The notes: generated from the letters alone by a model not told the origin. A stretch of 64,000 nucleotides of DNA from Clostridium kluyveri DSM 555 (GCF_000016505.1 NC_009706.1:3286001-3350000); one strand, 5' to 3'; shown: positions 1 to 9,094, counted from the first letter of the stretch. A program made the numbers and translations.

Positions 1-482
1 ACTCTTACATTTTTTACATATTCTCTATTTTCACAATCTATTAAAGTTATACTGTCATCTTTCATGTTGGCTATTAATAATAATTTTCTTTCCTTATTTA
101 GGCATATACTATAGGGAAGATTTCCACAGGGTATGCGTTCAACTACTCTCTTCAATTTTAAATCAAATATTAATACACTATTTAAATCTCCACATATTAT
201 ATAAACATTATTGCCATAAACCACTGCATCATTGCAGCATTCTCCTATATAATAACTTTCTTCTTGAACTTCATTTTTCTTATCTATTATAGTTATGGCA
301 TTATTATATCTATTGGCAGTTATAATCTTATCATTACCCACACATATGCCTTGAGGTCCAACTCTATAAATTATATCATCAGACTTTAAATGTATTTTCT
401 TTTCTTCATGAAAATCATCCAAGTTAACCTTTGATACAAGATCAGAAGAAGTGCTACATACATAAAGATAGTCCAATACCAT
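1..482 (-). CDS. YncE/YVTN-like beta-propeller protein, 3' end outside window
   Basis: An open frame of about 160 codons runs off the left edge. It shows spaced blade-like strands with a recurring pattern (NDKIITANRYNNAITIID, GNNVYIICGDLNSVLIFD, ERKLLLIANMKDDSITLID), typical of YVTN/YncE repeat propellers. There is no signal peptide at the visible N-terminus. A G-rich ribosome binding site lies directly before the ATG at 482, and the TTG at 476 would have better spacing, so the exact start is unsure. Function unknown; such propellers usually act in binding or scaffolding. It is divergent from the TSCPD gene. Confidence 0.6.
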   Translation of the reverse strand, partial: MVLDYLYVCSTSSDLVSKVNLDDFHEEKKIHLKSDDIIYRVGPQGICVGNDKIITANRYNNAITIIDKKNEVQEESYYIGECCNDAVVYGNNVYIICGDLNSVLIFDLKLKRVVERIPCGNLPYSICLNKERKLLLIANMKDDSITLIDCENREYVKNVR

Positions 483-605
483 CACCCCCTACAAATATAA
501 TATGAGTATGTATCAAAATGGGTAATAACAATACCAAATTATTTTCTTGTATAAGTGATTTATATTCTATATAATTATTTTATAAAATGATTCTTAGGTT
601 CAAAC

Positions 606-634
606 TTGAGATAAAATAAATTTATTTTTATAGA
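606..634 (+). promoter_or_regulatory. Probable sigma-A promoter of the TSCPD gene
   Basis: TTGAGA (606-611), a 17-bp spacer and TATAGA (629-634), ending 13 bp before the start codon at 648. Good match in spacing, moderate in sequence. Confidence 0.5.
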
Positions 635-647
635 ATAAGGTGATGAA

Positions 648-896
648 ATGTATAGTTATATAACAAAAGGAGTATGTTCAAGACAAATAAATTTTGATAT
701 ATCTGACAATAAGATTAAAAATGTAAATTTTATAGGAGGATGTAATGGCAACCTTCAGGGGATATCCCGATTAGTGGAGGGAATGGATTTAAATGAAGCC
801 ATAAAAAAACTGCAGGGTATTTCCTGCAATGGAAAAGGTACCTCCTGTCCTGATCAACTGGCAACTGCTCTCAAAGAATTTGCTGCAAAGAATTAA
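648..896 (+). CDS. TSCPD domain-containing protein (TIGR03905 type)
   Basis: An 82-residue protein of the small TSCPD family: GGCNGNLQGISRLVEGM in the middle and the diagnostic CNGKGTSCPDQLA at residues 60-72. The domain also occurs at the C-terminus of some ribonucleotide reductases; the stand-alone form has no firmly known role. The length matches the family. AAGGTGATGAA precedes the ATG. Monocistronic, followed by a hairpin and converging with folC. Confidence 0.85.
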   Translation: MYSYITKGVCSRQINFDISDNKIKNVNFIGGCNGNLQGISRLVEGMDLNEAIKKLQGISCNGKGTSCPDQLATALKEFAAKN

Positions 897-899
897 AAC

Positions 900-938
900 A
901 TAAAGAACATATTTTTAAAGGTAAAATATGTTCTTTAT
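900..938 (+). terminator. Hairpin after the TSCPD gene
   Basis: Perfect 16-bp inverted repeat (900-915 with 923-938) and a 7-nt loop. There is no clean T-run beyond the stem; the T-rich arm itself may serve. It lies between converging genes and may work both ways. Confidence 0.5.
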
Positions 939-983
939 CGGAACGCTGGAATTAACTAATACCACCAGTTGGAAATAACTACT

Positions 984-2336
984 TTAATTATCTGATACAT
1001 CACCATGTCTTTTTATAATCTTCCTCATATCTCCTACCATATACAGCGAACCACACACTAAAATTAAGTCCTCTTTACTACAATAAGAAAGTGCTTTTCT
1101 ATATGCTTTTTCATAATCATTAAAATCTTCACAATTAGAGTTATACTTTCCTATTATAGTTTTCAGTCTACCTGCTATTTGCCCTCTTTTATCTTTGGGG
1201 GTAACTGCCATAACCCTTTTTGCGAGAGGCACAATGGTCTTTACCATCTTCTCTACTTCTTTATCTGCCAGTATACCAAGTATTAAAATCATATCATTAT
1301 ATTGAAAATACCTACATATATTTTCTTTAAGCATTGAAATTCCCTGTATATTATGAGCTCCATCTATCACTACCAATGGATTTCTGCCCATGACTTCAAG
1401 CCTTCCCTTCCAGCTTACATTACCTAACGCTCTTGATATTACAGACTTATCCACCAAAATATCATATCTGGATAATTGTTCTAAAGTAAATAAAGCTGCG
1501 GCACAATTTAAAAGCTGATGTTTACCCAAAAGAGATAGTTTAATGTCATAATCGGCTTCTTTGGTAGCTATTTTTACCTGCTGTACATATTCTCTGCTTC
1601 CGCTGTCAATCTTATTTCCACCTATAAGATTAGAAGAATTTACAGGAACCTTTAGAAGTTCACTGCCCTTTTCCTCACATACTTTTTCTATGACCTTCTC
1701 AACGGATTCCGACTGAGGATAAAGTATTACGGGAATACCTTTTTTGATTATTCCTGCCTTTTCATAGGCTATTTTCTCTAAAGTATCACCCAATATGTTC
1801 ATGTGATCATAACTTATGGAGGCAATTACACTTGCCATAACTCCCCCTTCACACTCTTTGGCAAAGGAAACCATGACATTGGTAGAATCAAATCTTCCTC
1901 CAAGTCCTACTTCAATTACCGCTATTTCTACTTTTTTTTCCCAGAAATAATAGAACATAGCACAGGTGATTACTTCAAACTCCGTTGGATTATCATAGCC
2001 CAGTTGTAAAACTTTATCTACCGCCTTCGATACCTTAGTAACTACTCTGCTTAAATCATCATGGGATATATTTTTCCCATTTATTTGAATTCTCTCTTCA
2101 AATTTCTCTAAATAAGGAGAAGTATACATGCCCACTTTAAATCCGGCCTCCATTAATACCCTACTTATCATCACAGTAATAGAACCTTTTCCATTAGTTC
2201 CTGCAACATGTACAGCTTTTATTTTTTTATGTGGATTCCCTAAAAGCTCTAATATTTTTTCCGTTCTTTCAAGACCTAAGTTCACTCCAAATTTAGCAAT
2301 ATTGTTTATATACTGCAATGTATCCTTATAATTCAT
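984..2336 (-). CDS. folC: Bifunctional folylpolyglutamate synthase / dihydrofolate synthase
   Basis: Adds glutamate to folates (and to dihydropteroate), using ATP, in the cytosol. The 450-residue length fits the family. The N-terminal P-loop HVAGTNGKGS (about residues 43-52) is the FolC signature, followed by MYTSPYLEKFEERI, the EVGLGGRFDSTN motif near residues 142-153 and ISYDHMNILGDT. The C-terminal glutamate ligase domain carries DGAHN (about 326-330). It lies just downstream of valS on the same strand, a common clostridial pairing, and is probably co-transcribed with it. Confidence 0.97.
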   Translation of the reverse strand: MNYKDTLQYINNIAKFGVNLGLERTEKILELLGNPHKKIKAVHVAGTNGKGSITVMISRVLMEAGFKVGMYTSPYLEKFEERIQINGKNISHDDLSRVVTKVSKAVDKVLQLGYDNPTEFEVITCAMFYYFWEKKVEIAVIEVGLGGRFDSTNVMVSFAKECEGGVMASVIASISYDHMNILGDTLEKIAYEKAGIIKKGIPVILYPQSESVEKVIEKVCEEKGSELLKVPVNSSNLIGGNKIDSGSREYVQQVKIATKEADYDIKLSLLGKHQLLNCAAALFTLEQLSRYDILVDKSVISRALGNVSWKGRLEVMGRNPLVVIDGAHNIQGISMLKENICRYFQYNDMILILGILADKEVEKMVKTIVPLAKRVMAVTPKDKRGQIAGRLKTIIGKYNSNCEDFNDYEKAYRKALSYCSKEDLILVCGSLYMVGDMRKIIKRHGDVSDN

Positions 2337-2354
2337 AATGCCTCATCCCATATT

Positions 2355-5003
2355 TTATTTTAGACTTTCCAATCTCTCAATTACAGTTTCAAGCATTTCT
2401 CTATACTTATCCCCTTTTTCTCTCTCTCCATCCACAACAGACTTTGGCGCTTTTGAGAGGAATTTCTCATTTGAAAGTTTACTATCTACTCTTTTTATTT
2501 CCTTTTCTAATTTCTCTTTTTCCTTACTGAGTCTTTCAATTTCCTTGTCTTTATCTACAATCTCCAGAAGAGGAATAAATAATTCAGCTCCTGTAGTTAC
2601 TGCAGATACCGCATTTTCTGAAACCTTACTCTTATCATCTAAAAATTCAATTTCACTGGCAGAAGCCAACTTCTTAAAATATTCTTCCCCATTTTTAAAA
2701 GTATCCAATGCATTTTTCTCCGTTATATATATTAATAATTTTGCCTTTTTTGAAAATGGTACATTCATTTCTGCCCTTACATTTCTGATTGCTTTAATGG
2801 CCTCTATAATATATTCCATATCTTTTTCTACTTTTGAATCCTTAAACTTTTCATTATATTCTGGCCAGGATGAAACAGTTATGGATTCACAATCCGTATA
2901 AAGATGAGAGTATATTTCCTCCGTTATAAATGGCATTATAGGATGGAACAGTTGAAGCGAAGTAACAAGTACATTGTTCAACACATTGTATGCAACTCCC
3001 TTCTCTTTTTCACTTCCACCGTACATAACTGGCTTTACAAGTTCTATATACCAGTCACAGAATTCACCCCAGATGAAATCGTACATTTTTTGCGCGGCTA
3101 TTCCAAGTTCAAACTTCTCTATATTATCCGTTACTTCCTTTGCCAAAGTATTTAACCTTGAAAGTATCCATTTATCTGCATCACTATACTCCCTGCATGC
3201 TTTGTACTTATCCATTATATTTTCATCTAAATTCATAAGTACAAATCTTGAAGCATTCCATATTTTATTGGCAAAATTTCTAGCAGACTCTACCCTTTCT
3301 GGATAATATCTTATATCATTTCCCGGTGCATTTCCTGTAATAAGTGCAAATCTAAGTGCATCTGCCCCATATTCACCTATTACTTCTATTGGATCAACAC
3401 CATTTCCAAGGGATTTAGACATTTTTCTTCCTTCTGAATCTCTCACAATTCCATGTATCAATACATTTTCAAAAGGAATATCATCCATACAATATAATCC
3501 AGAAAATATCATACGTGCTACCCAGAAAAATATTATATCGTACCCTGTAACTAAGGTATTATTAGGATAAAAGCACTTTAAATCCTCTGTATTTTCAGGC
3601 CAGCCCAATGTGGAAAAAGGCCATAGGGCAGAACTAAACCAGGTATCCAGTACATCTTTATCCTGCTCTATATTGCTAGAATTACACTTGCTGCACTTTG
3701 AAGGATCCCTATCACTTACTATAACTTCTCCACAGTCTTTGCAATACCACACTGGAATTCTATGTCCCCACCACAGCTGTCTGGATATACACCAATCTTG
3801 AATATTTTCCATCCAGTTAAAATAAGTTTTTTCAAATCTTTCCGGTATAAATTTAACTTTTTTATTTTTTACTACATCTACAGCGGGCTTTGCAAGGGAC
3901 TCCATCTTTACAAACCACTGCTTTGAGAGCATAGGTTCAATAGTAGTCTCACATCTGTCATGACAACCTACGTTATGTACATGTTCCTTTACTTTTACCA
4001 AAAATCCCTGCTCTTCTAAATCCTTTACCAATAATTTTCTAGCTTCATATCTGTCAAGTCCATCATATTTGGTTCCTGGAAGTTTTACAGTCCCATTTTC
4101 ATTTAATACTATGATTTCAGGTAAATTATGTCTTTTACCTACATAATAGTCATTAGGGTCATGAGCTGGAGTTATTTTTACTGCTCCTGTACCAAATTCC
4201 ATATCTACGTAGTCATCAGAAACTATTGGTATCTCCCTATTTAAGATTGGAAGCAGTGCAGTTTTTCCTATCAGATGTTTATATCTCTCATCCTCAGGGT
4301 TCACTGCAATAGCTGTATCTCCAAACATAGTCTCCGGTCTTGTAGTTGCTATTTCCAGATACTCATCACTGTCAATTACTTTATATTTTATATGCCAAAA
4401 ATGGCCCTGCTGCTCACCGTACTCAATTTCCGCATCGGATATGGCAGTATGGCACTTAGGACACCAGTTTATTATTCTATTTCCCTGATATATAAATCCT
4501 TCTTCATATAATTTTACAAAAAACTTTCTAACGGCCTTATTCAGCCCCTCATCCATAGTGAATCTTTCCCGTGTGAAATCCACAGAACAGCCTAATTTTT
4601 TTATCTGCTCCCTTATCCTGGCCCTATATTCATCAGTCCATTCCCAGGTTCTCTTAAGAAAAGCCTCTCTTCCTATCTCCTTCTTTACAACTCCATCTTT
4701 TAAAAGTTCCTTTTCTACTTTAACTTCTGTGGCTATACTGGCATGATCTTCTCCCGGCACCCATAATGTATTGTACCCTTGCATCCTCTTGGTTCTTATT
4801 ATTATATCTTGAATGGTATCATCCAGTGCATGACCTAAATGCAGCTTTCCTGTGATATTTGGAGGGGGGATCACTATAGTATAGGACTTTTTTGTGTGAT
4901 CTGCTTTAGGTGTAAAATAGCCTTTTTCCTGCCAAATATTATAAAGCCTTTCTTCAAATGCTTTTGGATTATAAGTAGTTGCCATTTCTTTTTTTTCTGA
5001 CAT
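2355..5003 (-). CDS. valS: Valine--tRNA ligase
   Basis: Class I aminoacyl-tRNA synthetase charging tRNA-Val. Visible are the [15 protein letters not shown] (HIGH-type) motif, an editing domain with [17 protein letters not shown], the zinc-binding CKDCGEV...CSKCNS cluster, the KMSKSLGN (KMSKS) motif and a C-terminal coiled-coil arm ([20 protein letters not shown]). A longer frame opens at 5051, but that start lies inside the T-box terminator; the ATG at 5003 has an AGAGGAGG site at proper spacing, giving 882 residues, normal for ValRS. Confidence 0.98.
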   Translation of the reverse strand: MSEKKEMATTYNPKAFEERLYNIWQEKGYFTPKADHTKKSYTIVIPPPNITGKLHLGHALDDTIQDIIIRTKRMQGYNTLWVPGEDHASIATEVKVEKELLKDGVVKKEIGREAFLKRTWEWTDEYRARIREQIKKLGCSVDFTRERFTMDEGLNKAVRKFFVKLYEEGFIYQGNRIINWCPKCHTAISDAEIEYGEQQGHFWHIKYKVIDSDEYLEIATTRPETMFGDTAIAVNPEDERYKHLIGKTALLPILNREIPIVSDDYVDMEFGTGAVKITPAHDPNDYYVGKRHNLPEIIVLNENGTVKLPGTKYDGLDRYEARKLLVKDLEEQGFLVKVKEHVHNVGCHDRCETTIEPMLSKQWFVKMESLAKPAVDVVKNKKVKFIPERFEKTYFNWMENIQDWCISRQLWWGHRIPVWYCKDCGEVIVSDRDPSKCSKCNSSNIEQDKDVLDTWFSSALWPFSTLGWPENTEDLKCFYPNNTLVTGYDIIFFWVARMIFSGLYCMDDIPFENVLIHGIVRDSEGRKMSKSLGNGVDPIEVIGEYGADALRFALITGNAPGNDIRYYPERVESARNFANKIWNASRFVLMNLDENIMDKYKACREYSDADKWILSRLNTLAKEVTDNIEKFELGIAAQKMYDFIWGEFCDWYIELVKPVMYGGSEKEKGVAYNVLNNVLVTSLQLFHPIMPFITEEIYSHLYTDCESITVSSWPEYNEKFKDSKVEKDMEYIIEAIKAIRNVRAEMNVPFSKKAKLLIYITEKNALDTFKNGEEYFKKLASASEIEFLDDKSKVSENAVSAVTTGAELFIPLLEIVDKDKEIERLSKEKEKLEKEIKRVDSKLSNEKFLSKAPKSVVDGEREKGDKYREMLETVIERLESLK

Positions 5004-5289
5004 TAAAATTCCTCCTCTTACAAATATAATTTCATTATAAAAAGCCTCCATCCCAATAAAGGACGGAGGCCCGCGTTACCACCTTTTTTCCTGTAAAATC
5101 ACAGACTCTTAAAAAAATAACGATTAAGAAACCGTCTTTACCTACTGAATATTTCAGTAAAGAAACTCTAAAGCTACCTTGGAGATAACTTATATAGAAA
5201 ACCTCTCAACTAATAAGTTTTCCTCTCTTTATACTCTATTACCTCTACTCCTCTTTTTCACAGTGATTACACTTAATTTAATTTTATAT
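5004..5289 (-). promoter_or_regulatory. T-box riboswitch leader of valS
   Basis: On the minus strand the canonical T-box bulge sequence GGTGGTAACGCGG is present (5071-5083), followed at once by a terminator stem (5061-5070 with 5044-5053, one G-U pair) and a T-rich run. Uncharged tRNA should pair with the bulge and block termination. A possible GTA (Val) specifier lies at 5175-5177 within AAGGTAGCTT, but I did not fold stem I, so the codon assignment is tentative. Confidence 0.92.
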
Positions 5290-5295
5290 ATTTTT

Positions 5296-5323
5296 ATTAT
5301 AACCTTAATTTTTAGGCTGTCAA
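5296..5323 (-). promoter_or_regulatory. Promoter of the valS T-box leader
   Basis: Perfect TTGACA (5318-5323) and TATAAT (5296-5301) separated by 16 bp on the minus strand, just upstream of the T-box leader. Confidence 0.85.
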
Positions 5324-5329
5324 GAAATT

Positions 5330-6130
5330 TTATTTAATAGCTTCTTTTGCAAAAGAATTATTGACTATCTTATTAAAAGGGGGCCTTTCAGGTATTAAAT
5401 CAGCTTTATAGGACTGTATTATATCCATAAGCCTGTTTAAATCTTCTTCTTGTATAACAGGTGTATCTGCATAGGCATCTATATCTCTATAATTTTTCAC
5501 TACAGACTTTAATATGTCTTCACTAGTTCCAGGGAAAAATGATTTGATAGATTGGGCTACTTCCTCATCGCTGTGTTCTTTAACCCACATTTGGCCTTCA
5601 TAAATAGCCTTAGTAAACCTTTGTATAATTTCAGGATTCTTTGATATATAGGATTTTGTAGCAAAATAACAGGTATATGGAATGTTACCTGCAGATTTAC
5701 CTATTGAGGCTGCTATATAACCATTTTTATCTTTTTGGAGCATACTGGCTGTTGGTTCAAAAAGAGCCACATAATCTCCCGTACTAGCTTTAAATGCACC
5801 GGCTGTAGCAGTATAGGCTAGATTTGTTATTATATTTACATCTCTGCCAGGTTGTATGCCGTGATTTTTAAGTACATATTCCAGTGTCATCTCTGGAACT
5901 CCCCCAGGTCTCCCTCCAATTATAGTTTTTCCTTTTACAGATTCCCACTTAAAATCTTCTTCTTTATTTCTTCCCACCAAGAAAGAACCATCTGTAGAAG
6001 TTAATTGTGCAAAAATCACAGGAAAATCCTCTCGTTTCTGATTATATATATATATGGTTTGTTCAGGACCACAAAATCCTATATCGCAGCTTCCGCTAAG
6101 TACCTGCTGCATAGTTTTATCTGCTACCCA
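5330..6130 (-). pseudogene. ABC-transporter substrate-binding protein (NMT1/SsuA type), N-terminus lost
   Basis: The frame encodes the body of a periplasmic-binding-type protein: SGSCDIGFCGPEQTIYIY, KGKTIIGGRPGGVPEMTLEY, a TATAGAFKASTGDYVALFEP hinge region and TCYFATKSYISKNPEII. The family normally starts with a lipoprotein signal and about 70 more residues; both are missing. The first ATG (6112) is not a natural start: upstream in-frame codons still read WVADKTMQQVLSG, which looks like family sequence, before the frame degenerates and reaches a stop at 6182. No permease or ATPase gene is next to it. The break runs into the small gene at 6159-6302, suggesting a deletion joint. Confidence 0.75.
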
Positions 6131-6158
6131 AACAAAAACACAAATTATAAGTAACCCC

Positions 6159-6302
6159 CTAATTGGGGCTGTCCTTCGAATTTAAATCCAATATAAAATC
6201 ATATATCTTCTGTAGAAAAGTATCTTTATTATACTCTATAGAAAGTTCAAGCTCTAGTTTTTCTGCTTCAAATTGAATTTGCTGTAAAGAAAGTAAGTTC
6301 AT
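6159..6302 (-). CDS. Small 47-residue helical protein behind a LexA-type box
   Basis: Starts at ATG 6302 after GAGGGGG with 7-nt spacing. The product is charged and probably two-helical (QQIQFEAEKLELEL, TFLQKIYDFILDLNSK). Size and helix pattern recall Spo0E-type small phosphatases, but the SxxxD core is not convincing, so the function is unknown. A perfect GAAC-N4-GTTC palindrome sits 34 bp upstream. Its 3' end overlaps the broken frame of the substrate-binding protein. Confidence 0.5.
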   Translation of the reverse strand: MNLLSLQQIQFEAEKLELELSIEYNKDTFLQKIYDFILDLNSKDSPN

Positions 6303-6335
6303 TTAAAATCCCCCTCTAACTACATCTCTTTTACA

Positions 6336-6347
6336 GAACATCTGTTC
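6336..6347. promoter_or_regulatory. Candidate LexA (SOS) box
   Basis: GAACATCTGTTC matches the Gram-positive LexA/DinR consensus GAAC-N4-GTTC exactly and extends to a 14-bp palindrome AGAACATCTGTTCT. It lies just upstream of the 47-residue gene. Confidence 0.55.
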
Positions 6348-6504
6348 TAATCAACTACTATAATAATACCATAAAATTACTAACATATCCACATCATTCT
6401 AGTGCATTCTTTTTTCCTAATATTTTATTTAACATCTAAGAATCCCCCCTATCCTTGATATTTAAACGGTGCACCTTTTATTGCCTATAATGATACCACA
6501 AATA

Positions 6505-6523
6505 ATATTCCTGGGCGGAATAT
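6505..6523. repeat. Inverted repeat upstream of the first XRE gene
   Basis: ATATTCC (6505-6511) and GGAATAT (6517-6523), a perfect 7-bp palindrome with a 5-bp centre, about 85 bp before the XRE start. Possible operator. Confidence 0.35.
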
Positions 6524-6607
6524 CATATTGCAAAATTAGACATTCCATTATTTTCTTGTATAAAATACAAATATTGTGTCGTAAAATGTAGGTTGAGGTG
6601 GTTTTTC

Positions 6608-6805
6608 TTGTTTAAAAATATGCGAAAAAAATTAGGATTTACGCAAAATCAAATGGCTAGAAAGCTTGGTATAAGCCAAGGCACATTAAGTAAGTTAGAA
6701 AACAATTCTGTTTATAAAATCAATATTATAAAGATTGCCTTTATAAGGAAGGTGTGCGATATTTTTTTTGTTATGCCCCATAATATTATTTCTATATTTT
6801 TATGA
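6608..6805 (+). CDS. Small XRE-family DNA-binding regulator
   Basis: A 65-residue helix-turn-helix protein. From the TTG at 6608 it reads FKNMRKKLGFTQNQMARKLG then ISQGTLSKLENNS, a standard Cro/CI fold. GAGGTGG sits 6 nt before this TTG; the in-frame TTG at 6593 overlaps the binding site and the ATG at 6620 would cut helix 1. The region after helix 3 is hydrophobic and unusual (KIAFIRKVCDIFFVMPHNII), so the protein may be degenerate. Probably a phage-type or element repressor. Confidence 0.6.
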   Translation: MFKNMRKKLGFTQNQMARKLGISQGTLSKLENNSVYKINIIKIAFIRKVCDIFFVMPHNIISIFL

Positions 6806-6902
6806 TGGGCAACCCTATTGTCCTTTTTATTCCTTGGAAAATAAATGTACATATTGCAACTATAAGAATTGTTATAAAACAAAAAAATAACTTTACTATT
6901 TT

Positions 6903-6982
6903 ATGTCGTTATACGGACATTTATTTTATATATAGTCTATATAACGACATTTCATTGATATACGCTCATTTTATGGTAGGAT
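6903..6982 (+). promoter_or_regulatory. Operator-like inverted repeat and promoter before the second XRE gene
   Basis: ATGTCGTTATA (6903-6913) and its exact complement TATAACGACAT (6940-6950) form an 11-bp inverted repeat with a 26-bp gap. A related half site TGTCGTAAAA occurs at 6577-6586 before the first XRE gene. Downstream, TTGATA (6955-6960), 16 bp and TAGGAT (6977-6982) may be the promoter of the gene at 7016. Confidence 0.45.
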
Positions 6983-7015
6983 ATCCCTGATATATGTTTA
7001 GATGGGAGAATTTAC

Positions 7016-7372
7016 ATGGGATTAAAAAAGTCTTTTGGAGATAAAATCTATGATTTGCGCATGGGGCTTGAGTTAACTCAAGAAGAATTTATCGCTCGAC
7101 TTAGGCCACCGTTTTCCAGAACAACTTTAAGTTACATAGAAAATGGTATATCTATGCCTAGCGCGGAGTTTATAAAAGCTATATGTGAAGCATATAATGT
7201 ATCTGCCGATTGGCTTTTAGATATAAATGATACAATAGCATTAACGATAAAAGAAAAACAACTTCTGGACAAATATAATAAATTGTGTGAAAAGAACAAG
7301 CAACTTGTTTTCAACTTATTGGATGCCCTTAATTATAAAATTGATAAAGATGAACAGAAAGGCTCTAGCTAA
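7016..7372 (+). CDS. XRE-family transcriptional regulator (phage-repressor type)
   Basis: A 118-residue protein with an N-terminal HTH_3 domain (FGDKIYDLRMGLELTQEEF, PFSRTTLSYIENGISMPSAEF, NVSADWLLDI) and a C-terminal coiled region (KEKQLLDKYNKLCEKNKQLVFNLLDAL), a layout common in clostridial phage repressors. GGGAGA precedes the ATG. An inverted repeat sits 66-113 bp upstream, suggesting autoregulation. A terminator follows at once. Confidence 0.8.
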   Translation: MGLKKSFGDKIYDLRMGLELTQEEFIARLRPPFSRTTLSYIENGISMPSAEFIKAICEAYNVSADWLLDINDTIALTIKEKQLLDKYNKLCEKNKQLVFNLLDALNYKIDKDEQKGSS

Positions 7373-7392
7373 AATAAAGCTAGAGTTTTATT
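7363..7392 (+). terminator. Rho-independent terminator after the XRE gene
   Basis: CTCTAGCT (7363-7370) and AGCTAGAG (7378-7385) form a perfect 8-bp stem, followed by TTTTATTATT. The stem overlaps the end of the coding region. Confidence 0.8.
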
Positions 7393-7426
7393 ATTCCATT
7401 CTATAAATACGGATTGAGTGTTGTTT

Positions 7427-7579
7427 ATGAATGAAAAAACTACTATATATTTAGAACCTGATTTAAAAAAGGCTGTTAGAATAGAACTTGTCAGAGATGG
7501 AGAAAATCAAAGTTTGAGCAATTTAATAAATCAGTTATTATACAAATGGCTGTCTGAAAAAGAAAAAGAGGGGCACTAA
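7427..7579 (+). CDS. Small ribbon-helix-helix (CopG/Arc-like) protein
   Basis: 50 residues: an N-terminal strand (EKTTIYLEPDLKKAVRIEL) then SLSNLINQLLYKWLSEK, the beta-alpha-alpha pattern of RHH DNA-binding proteins. Likely a small transcription regulator. The binding site before ATG 7427 is weak (GAGTG). No partner toxin is visible next to it; the next gene is on the other strand. Confidence 0.55.
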   Translation: MNEKTTIYLEPDLKKAVRIELVRDGENQSLSNLINQLLYKWLSEKEKEGH

Positions 7580-7600
7580 GCTCCTTCTTTAATATCCTAT

Positions 7601-7996
7601 TTATCTTACACGTATGAACTTTTTAAGGCTGGTAAATAATTTACTATCTAATTTTATTATCTTCTCAATTAGCTCATCCCCTGTGTCTGTTATTTGATAG
7701 ATAGTAACTTCTCTAATACTATCTTTTGAAAATGCGGTTATCACCACATTTCCATCAGATGTAATAGAAAATTCTGCATGTATTTTTAAATCTGGATTTA
7801 TAATATTCTCAAGTCTTTTCTTTAATTTTTCTTTGGAATTTTTTATTGCATTAATATTTTCTTTAGACCATCCTGTAAAATGACTTTTAACACTACCCTT
7901 ATATCCTTTTATATCCATAATTTCACTGCAATCATTACAAGGATATTCACCCCCATCTATATCCTTGAATATACACTCTTTACATCTTATAGCCAT
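7601..7996 (-). CDS. Hypothetical protein with N-terminal zinc-finger-like cysteines
   Basis: 131 residues from ATG 7996, which follows GGGGAGGGG; a longer in-frame start at 8092 is less likely. The N-terminus has C-x2-C, then C-x2-C (CKECIFKDIDGGEYPCNDCSEI), a possible zinc-binding cluster, followed by FTGWSKEN and a beta-rich C-terminal half. No family recognised. Isolated between small accessory genes of opposite strand. Confidence 0.5.
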   Translation of the reverse strand: MAIRCKECIFKDIDGGEYPCNDCSEIMDIKGYKGSVKSHFTGWSKENINAIKNSKEKLKKRLENIINPDLKIHAEFSITSDGNVVITAFSKDSIREVTIYQITDTGDELIEKIIKLDSKLFTSLKKFIRVR

Positions 7997-8168
7997 GACT
8001 CTATCCCCTCCCCGAAGTATTACTAAGGTAAATTCTAGCATAGGAGTTGTAGAAATTACAGATATTATAGGGAATTGGTTTGGTTTACACATTGTGGAGG
8101 TATTTGGTTTAGGTGGGTTTTACAAGGCTTCTAGAAAAGGTATAATGGAATAAAAGGGGGATGGTTAT

Positions 8169-8339
8169 ATGGTAATGTCTAATAGGGAATTATTTGCTTT
8201 AATGTACAATAAAGTATTTGAAATTGCTAATAACTATAAGTCTGATTGTATATATGATGAGAAAGTTAAGGAAGAGGTGGCAAGACACTTCGGTAAAGAA
8301 AAAACTGATTGGTTCTATCATACGTGGAAGAAGATTTGA
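8169..8339 (+). CDS. Small hypothetical protein, 56 residues
   Basis: ATG 8169 follows a GGGGG site with 8-nt spacing. The product is charged and helical (NRELFALMYNKVFEIANNY, DEKVKEEVARHFGKEKTDWF). Function unknown. A strong terminator follows, which supports a real transcription unit. Confidence 0.5.
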   Translation: MVMSNRELFALMYNKVFEIANNYKSDCIYDEKVKEEVARHFGKEKTDWFYHTWKKI

Positions 8340-8367
8340 GGGCTTGAGGCTCTCTTTTTTTATGATT

Positions 8368-8400
8368 AAGCCCTCCAGCTGATTAGGCGGAGGGCTTTTG
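8368..8400 (+). terminator. Rho-independent terminator
   Basis: AAGCCCTCC (8368-8376) and GGAGGGCTT (8389-8397), a perfect 9-bp stem with a 12-nt loop and TTTTG after it. Confidence 0.85.
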
Positions 8401-8848
8401 TTTGTTACCAGTTTTGGTTTGATTATCATTTCTATATGGAAAAGACGGTACTAATGGCACCAATGGAAAATTAAAATACAACTCTTGTTAAGGTTCAACA
8501 AACAACCAAAATTATGTATTAGTACATGCAGGTAATTTAAATACATCTCATATTAAGGTTCATATTATAATCATAATATCACAAAAGCTTTAGGAAATAA
8601 ATATAAAATGTTTAAAATTGGGTATAATGGTTAATGTCATAAGAATACTTTAAAATCACTCATTATTGTTCTAATTGGTGAAAGCCCTGGGGTTTGGTCC
8701 TGGGGCTTTTGTGGACTCTTTTTGAATTATACTTAAAGATTTTAATGTAAATCCATGCTTTATTTAGTATATTTGTACTTATATATAAAATTAATGCATT
8801 GATTTTTTTGATTATTGATAATATACTTAGAATAAGGAGGACGTTAAA
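8401..8848. other. Non-coding stretch with a terminator and possible decayed coding remnant
   Basis: No intact gene seen. Between 8436 and 8634 short open pieces in several frames (GKDGTNGTNGKLKYN; NYVLVHAGNLNTSH; YYNHNITKALGNKYKMFK) read like one protein broken by stops and frameshifts. A terminator-like hairpin lies at 8681-8711 (AAAGCCC pairing with GGGCTTT, then TTTG). An AAGGAGG site at 8836 belongs to the next gene. Confidence 0.35.
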
Positions 8849-9094
8849 ATGAAAAAATATATAAGAAAAATATATATAATATTTTCATATATAATTACAT
8901 TTTTAATGCTTTTATCCTTAAGTACTTTTCTTATAGTTCACTTATTAAAAATTTTTTTTAATAAGTTTTATATTATGTTTTATGGATATATCAACATGTT
9001 TTTATTGGCTTCTAATATTTTGTTAGCAATATATATTACTACAAAATATTACGTTCCTTCTACTTATCATGTTTTTCATGACGATATTTATTAA
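8849..9094 (+). CDS. Small two-helix membrane protein
   Basis: 81 residues with a basic N-terminus (KKYIRKIY) and two hydrophobic segments (IIFSYIITFLMLLSLSTFLI and YGYINMFLLASNILLAIYI). AAGGAGG with good spacing supports the ATG. No family recognised. Its 3' end overlaps by 35 bp the 3' end of the converging 394-residue gene, so the two may affect each other's expression. Confidence 0.55.
   Translation: MKKYIRKIYIIFSYIITFLMLLSLSTFLIVHLLKIFFNKFYIMFYGYINMFLLASNILLAIYITTKYYVPSTYHVFHDDIY

Noticed and set aside
2338-2901. 187-codon ORF opposite the valS 3' end
   Set aside because: Low-complexity serine/phenylalanine product that mirrors the lysine/glutamate-rich coiled coil of ValS.
5003-5051. 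Longer N-terminus for ValS
   Set aside because: The extra codons lie in the T-box terminator; the start at 5003 has the proper binding site.
6802-6990. 62-codon plus-strand ORF after the first XRE gene
   Set aside because: No ribosome binding site, odd composition, and it overlaps the operator/promoter region of the next gene.
7965-8153. 62-codon plus-strand ORF
   Set aside because: Largely antisense to the start of the gene at 7601-7996 and lacks a binding site; later codons may be remnant sequence but are not supported.
8436-8640. Possible small peptide or bacteriocin gene with GTNGTNGK repeats
   Set aside because: Stops and frameshifts in every frame; kept only as a possible decayed remnant.
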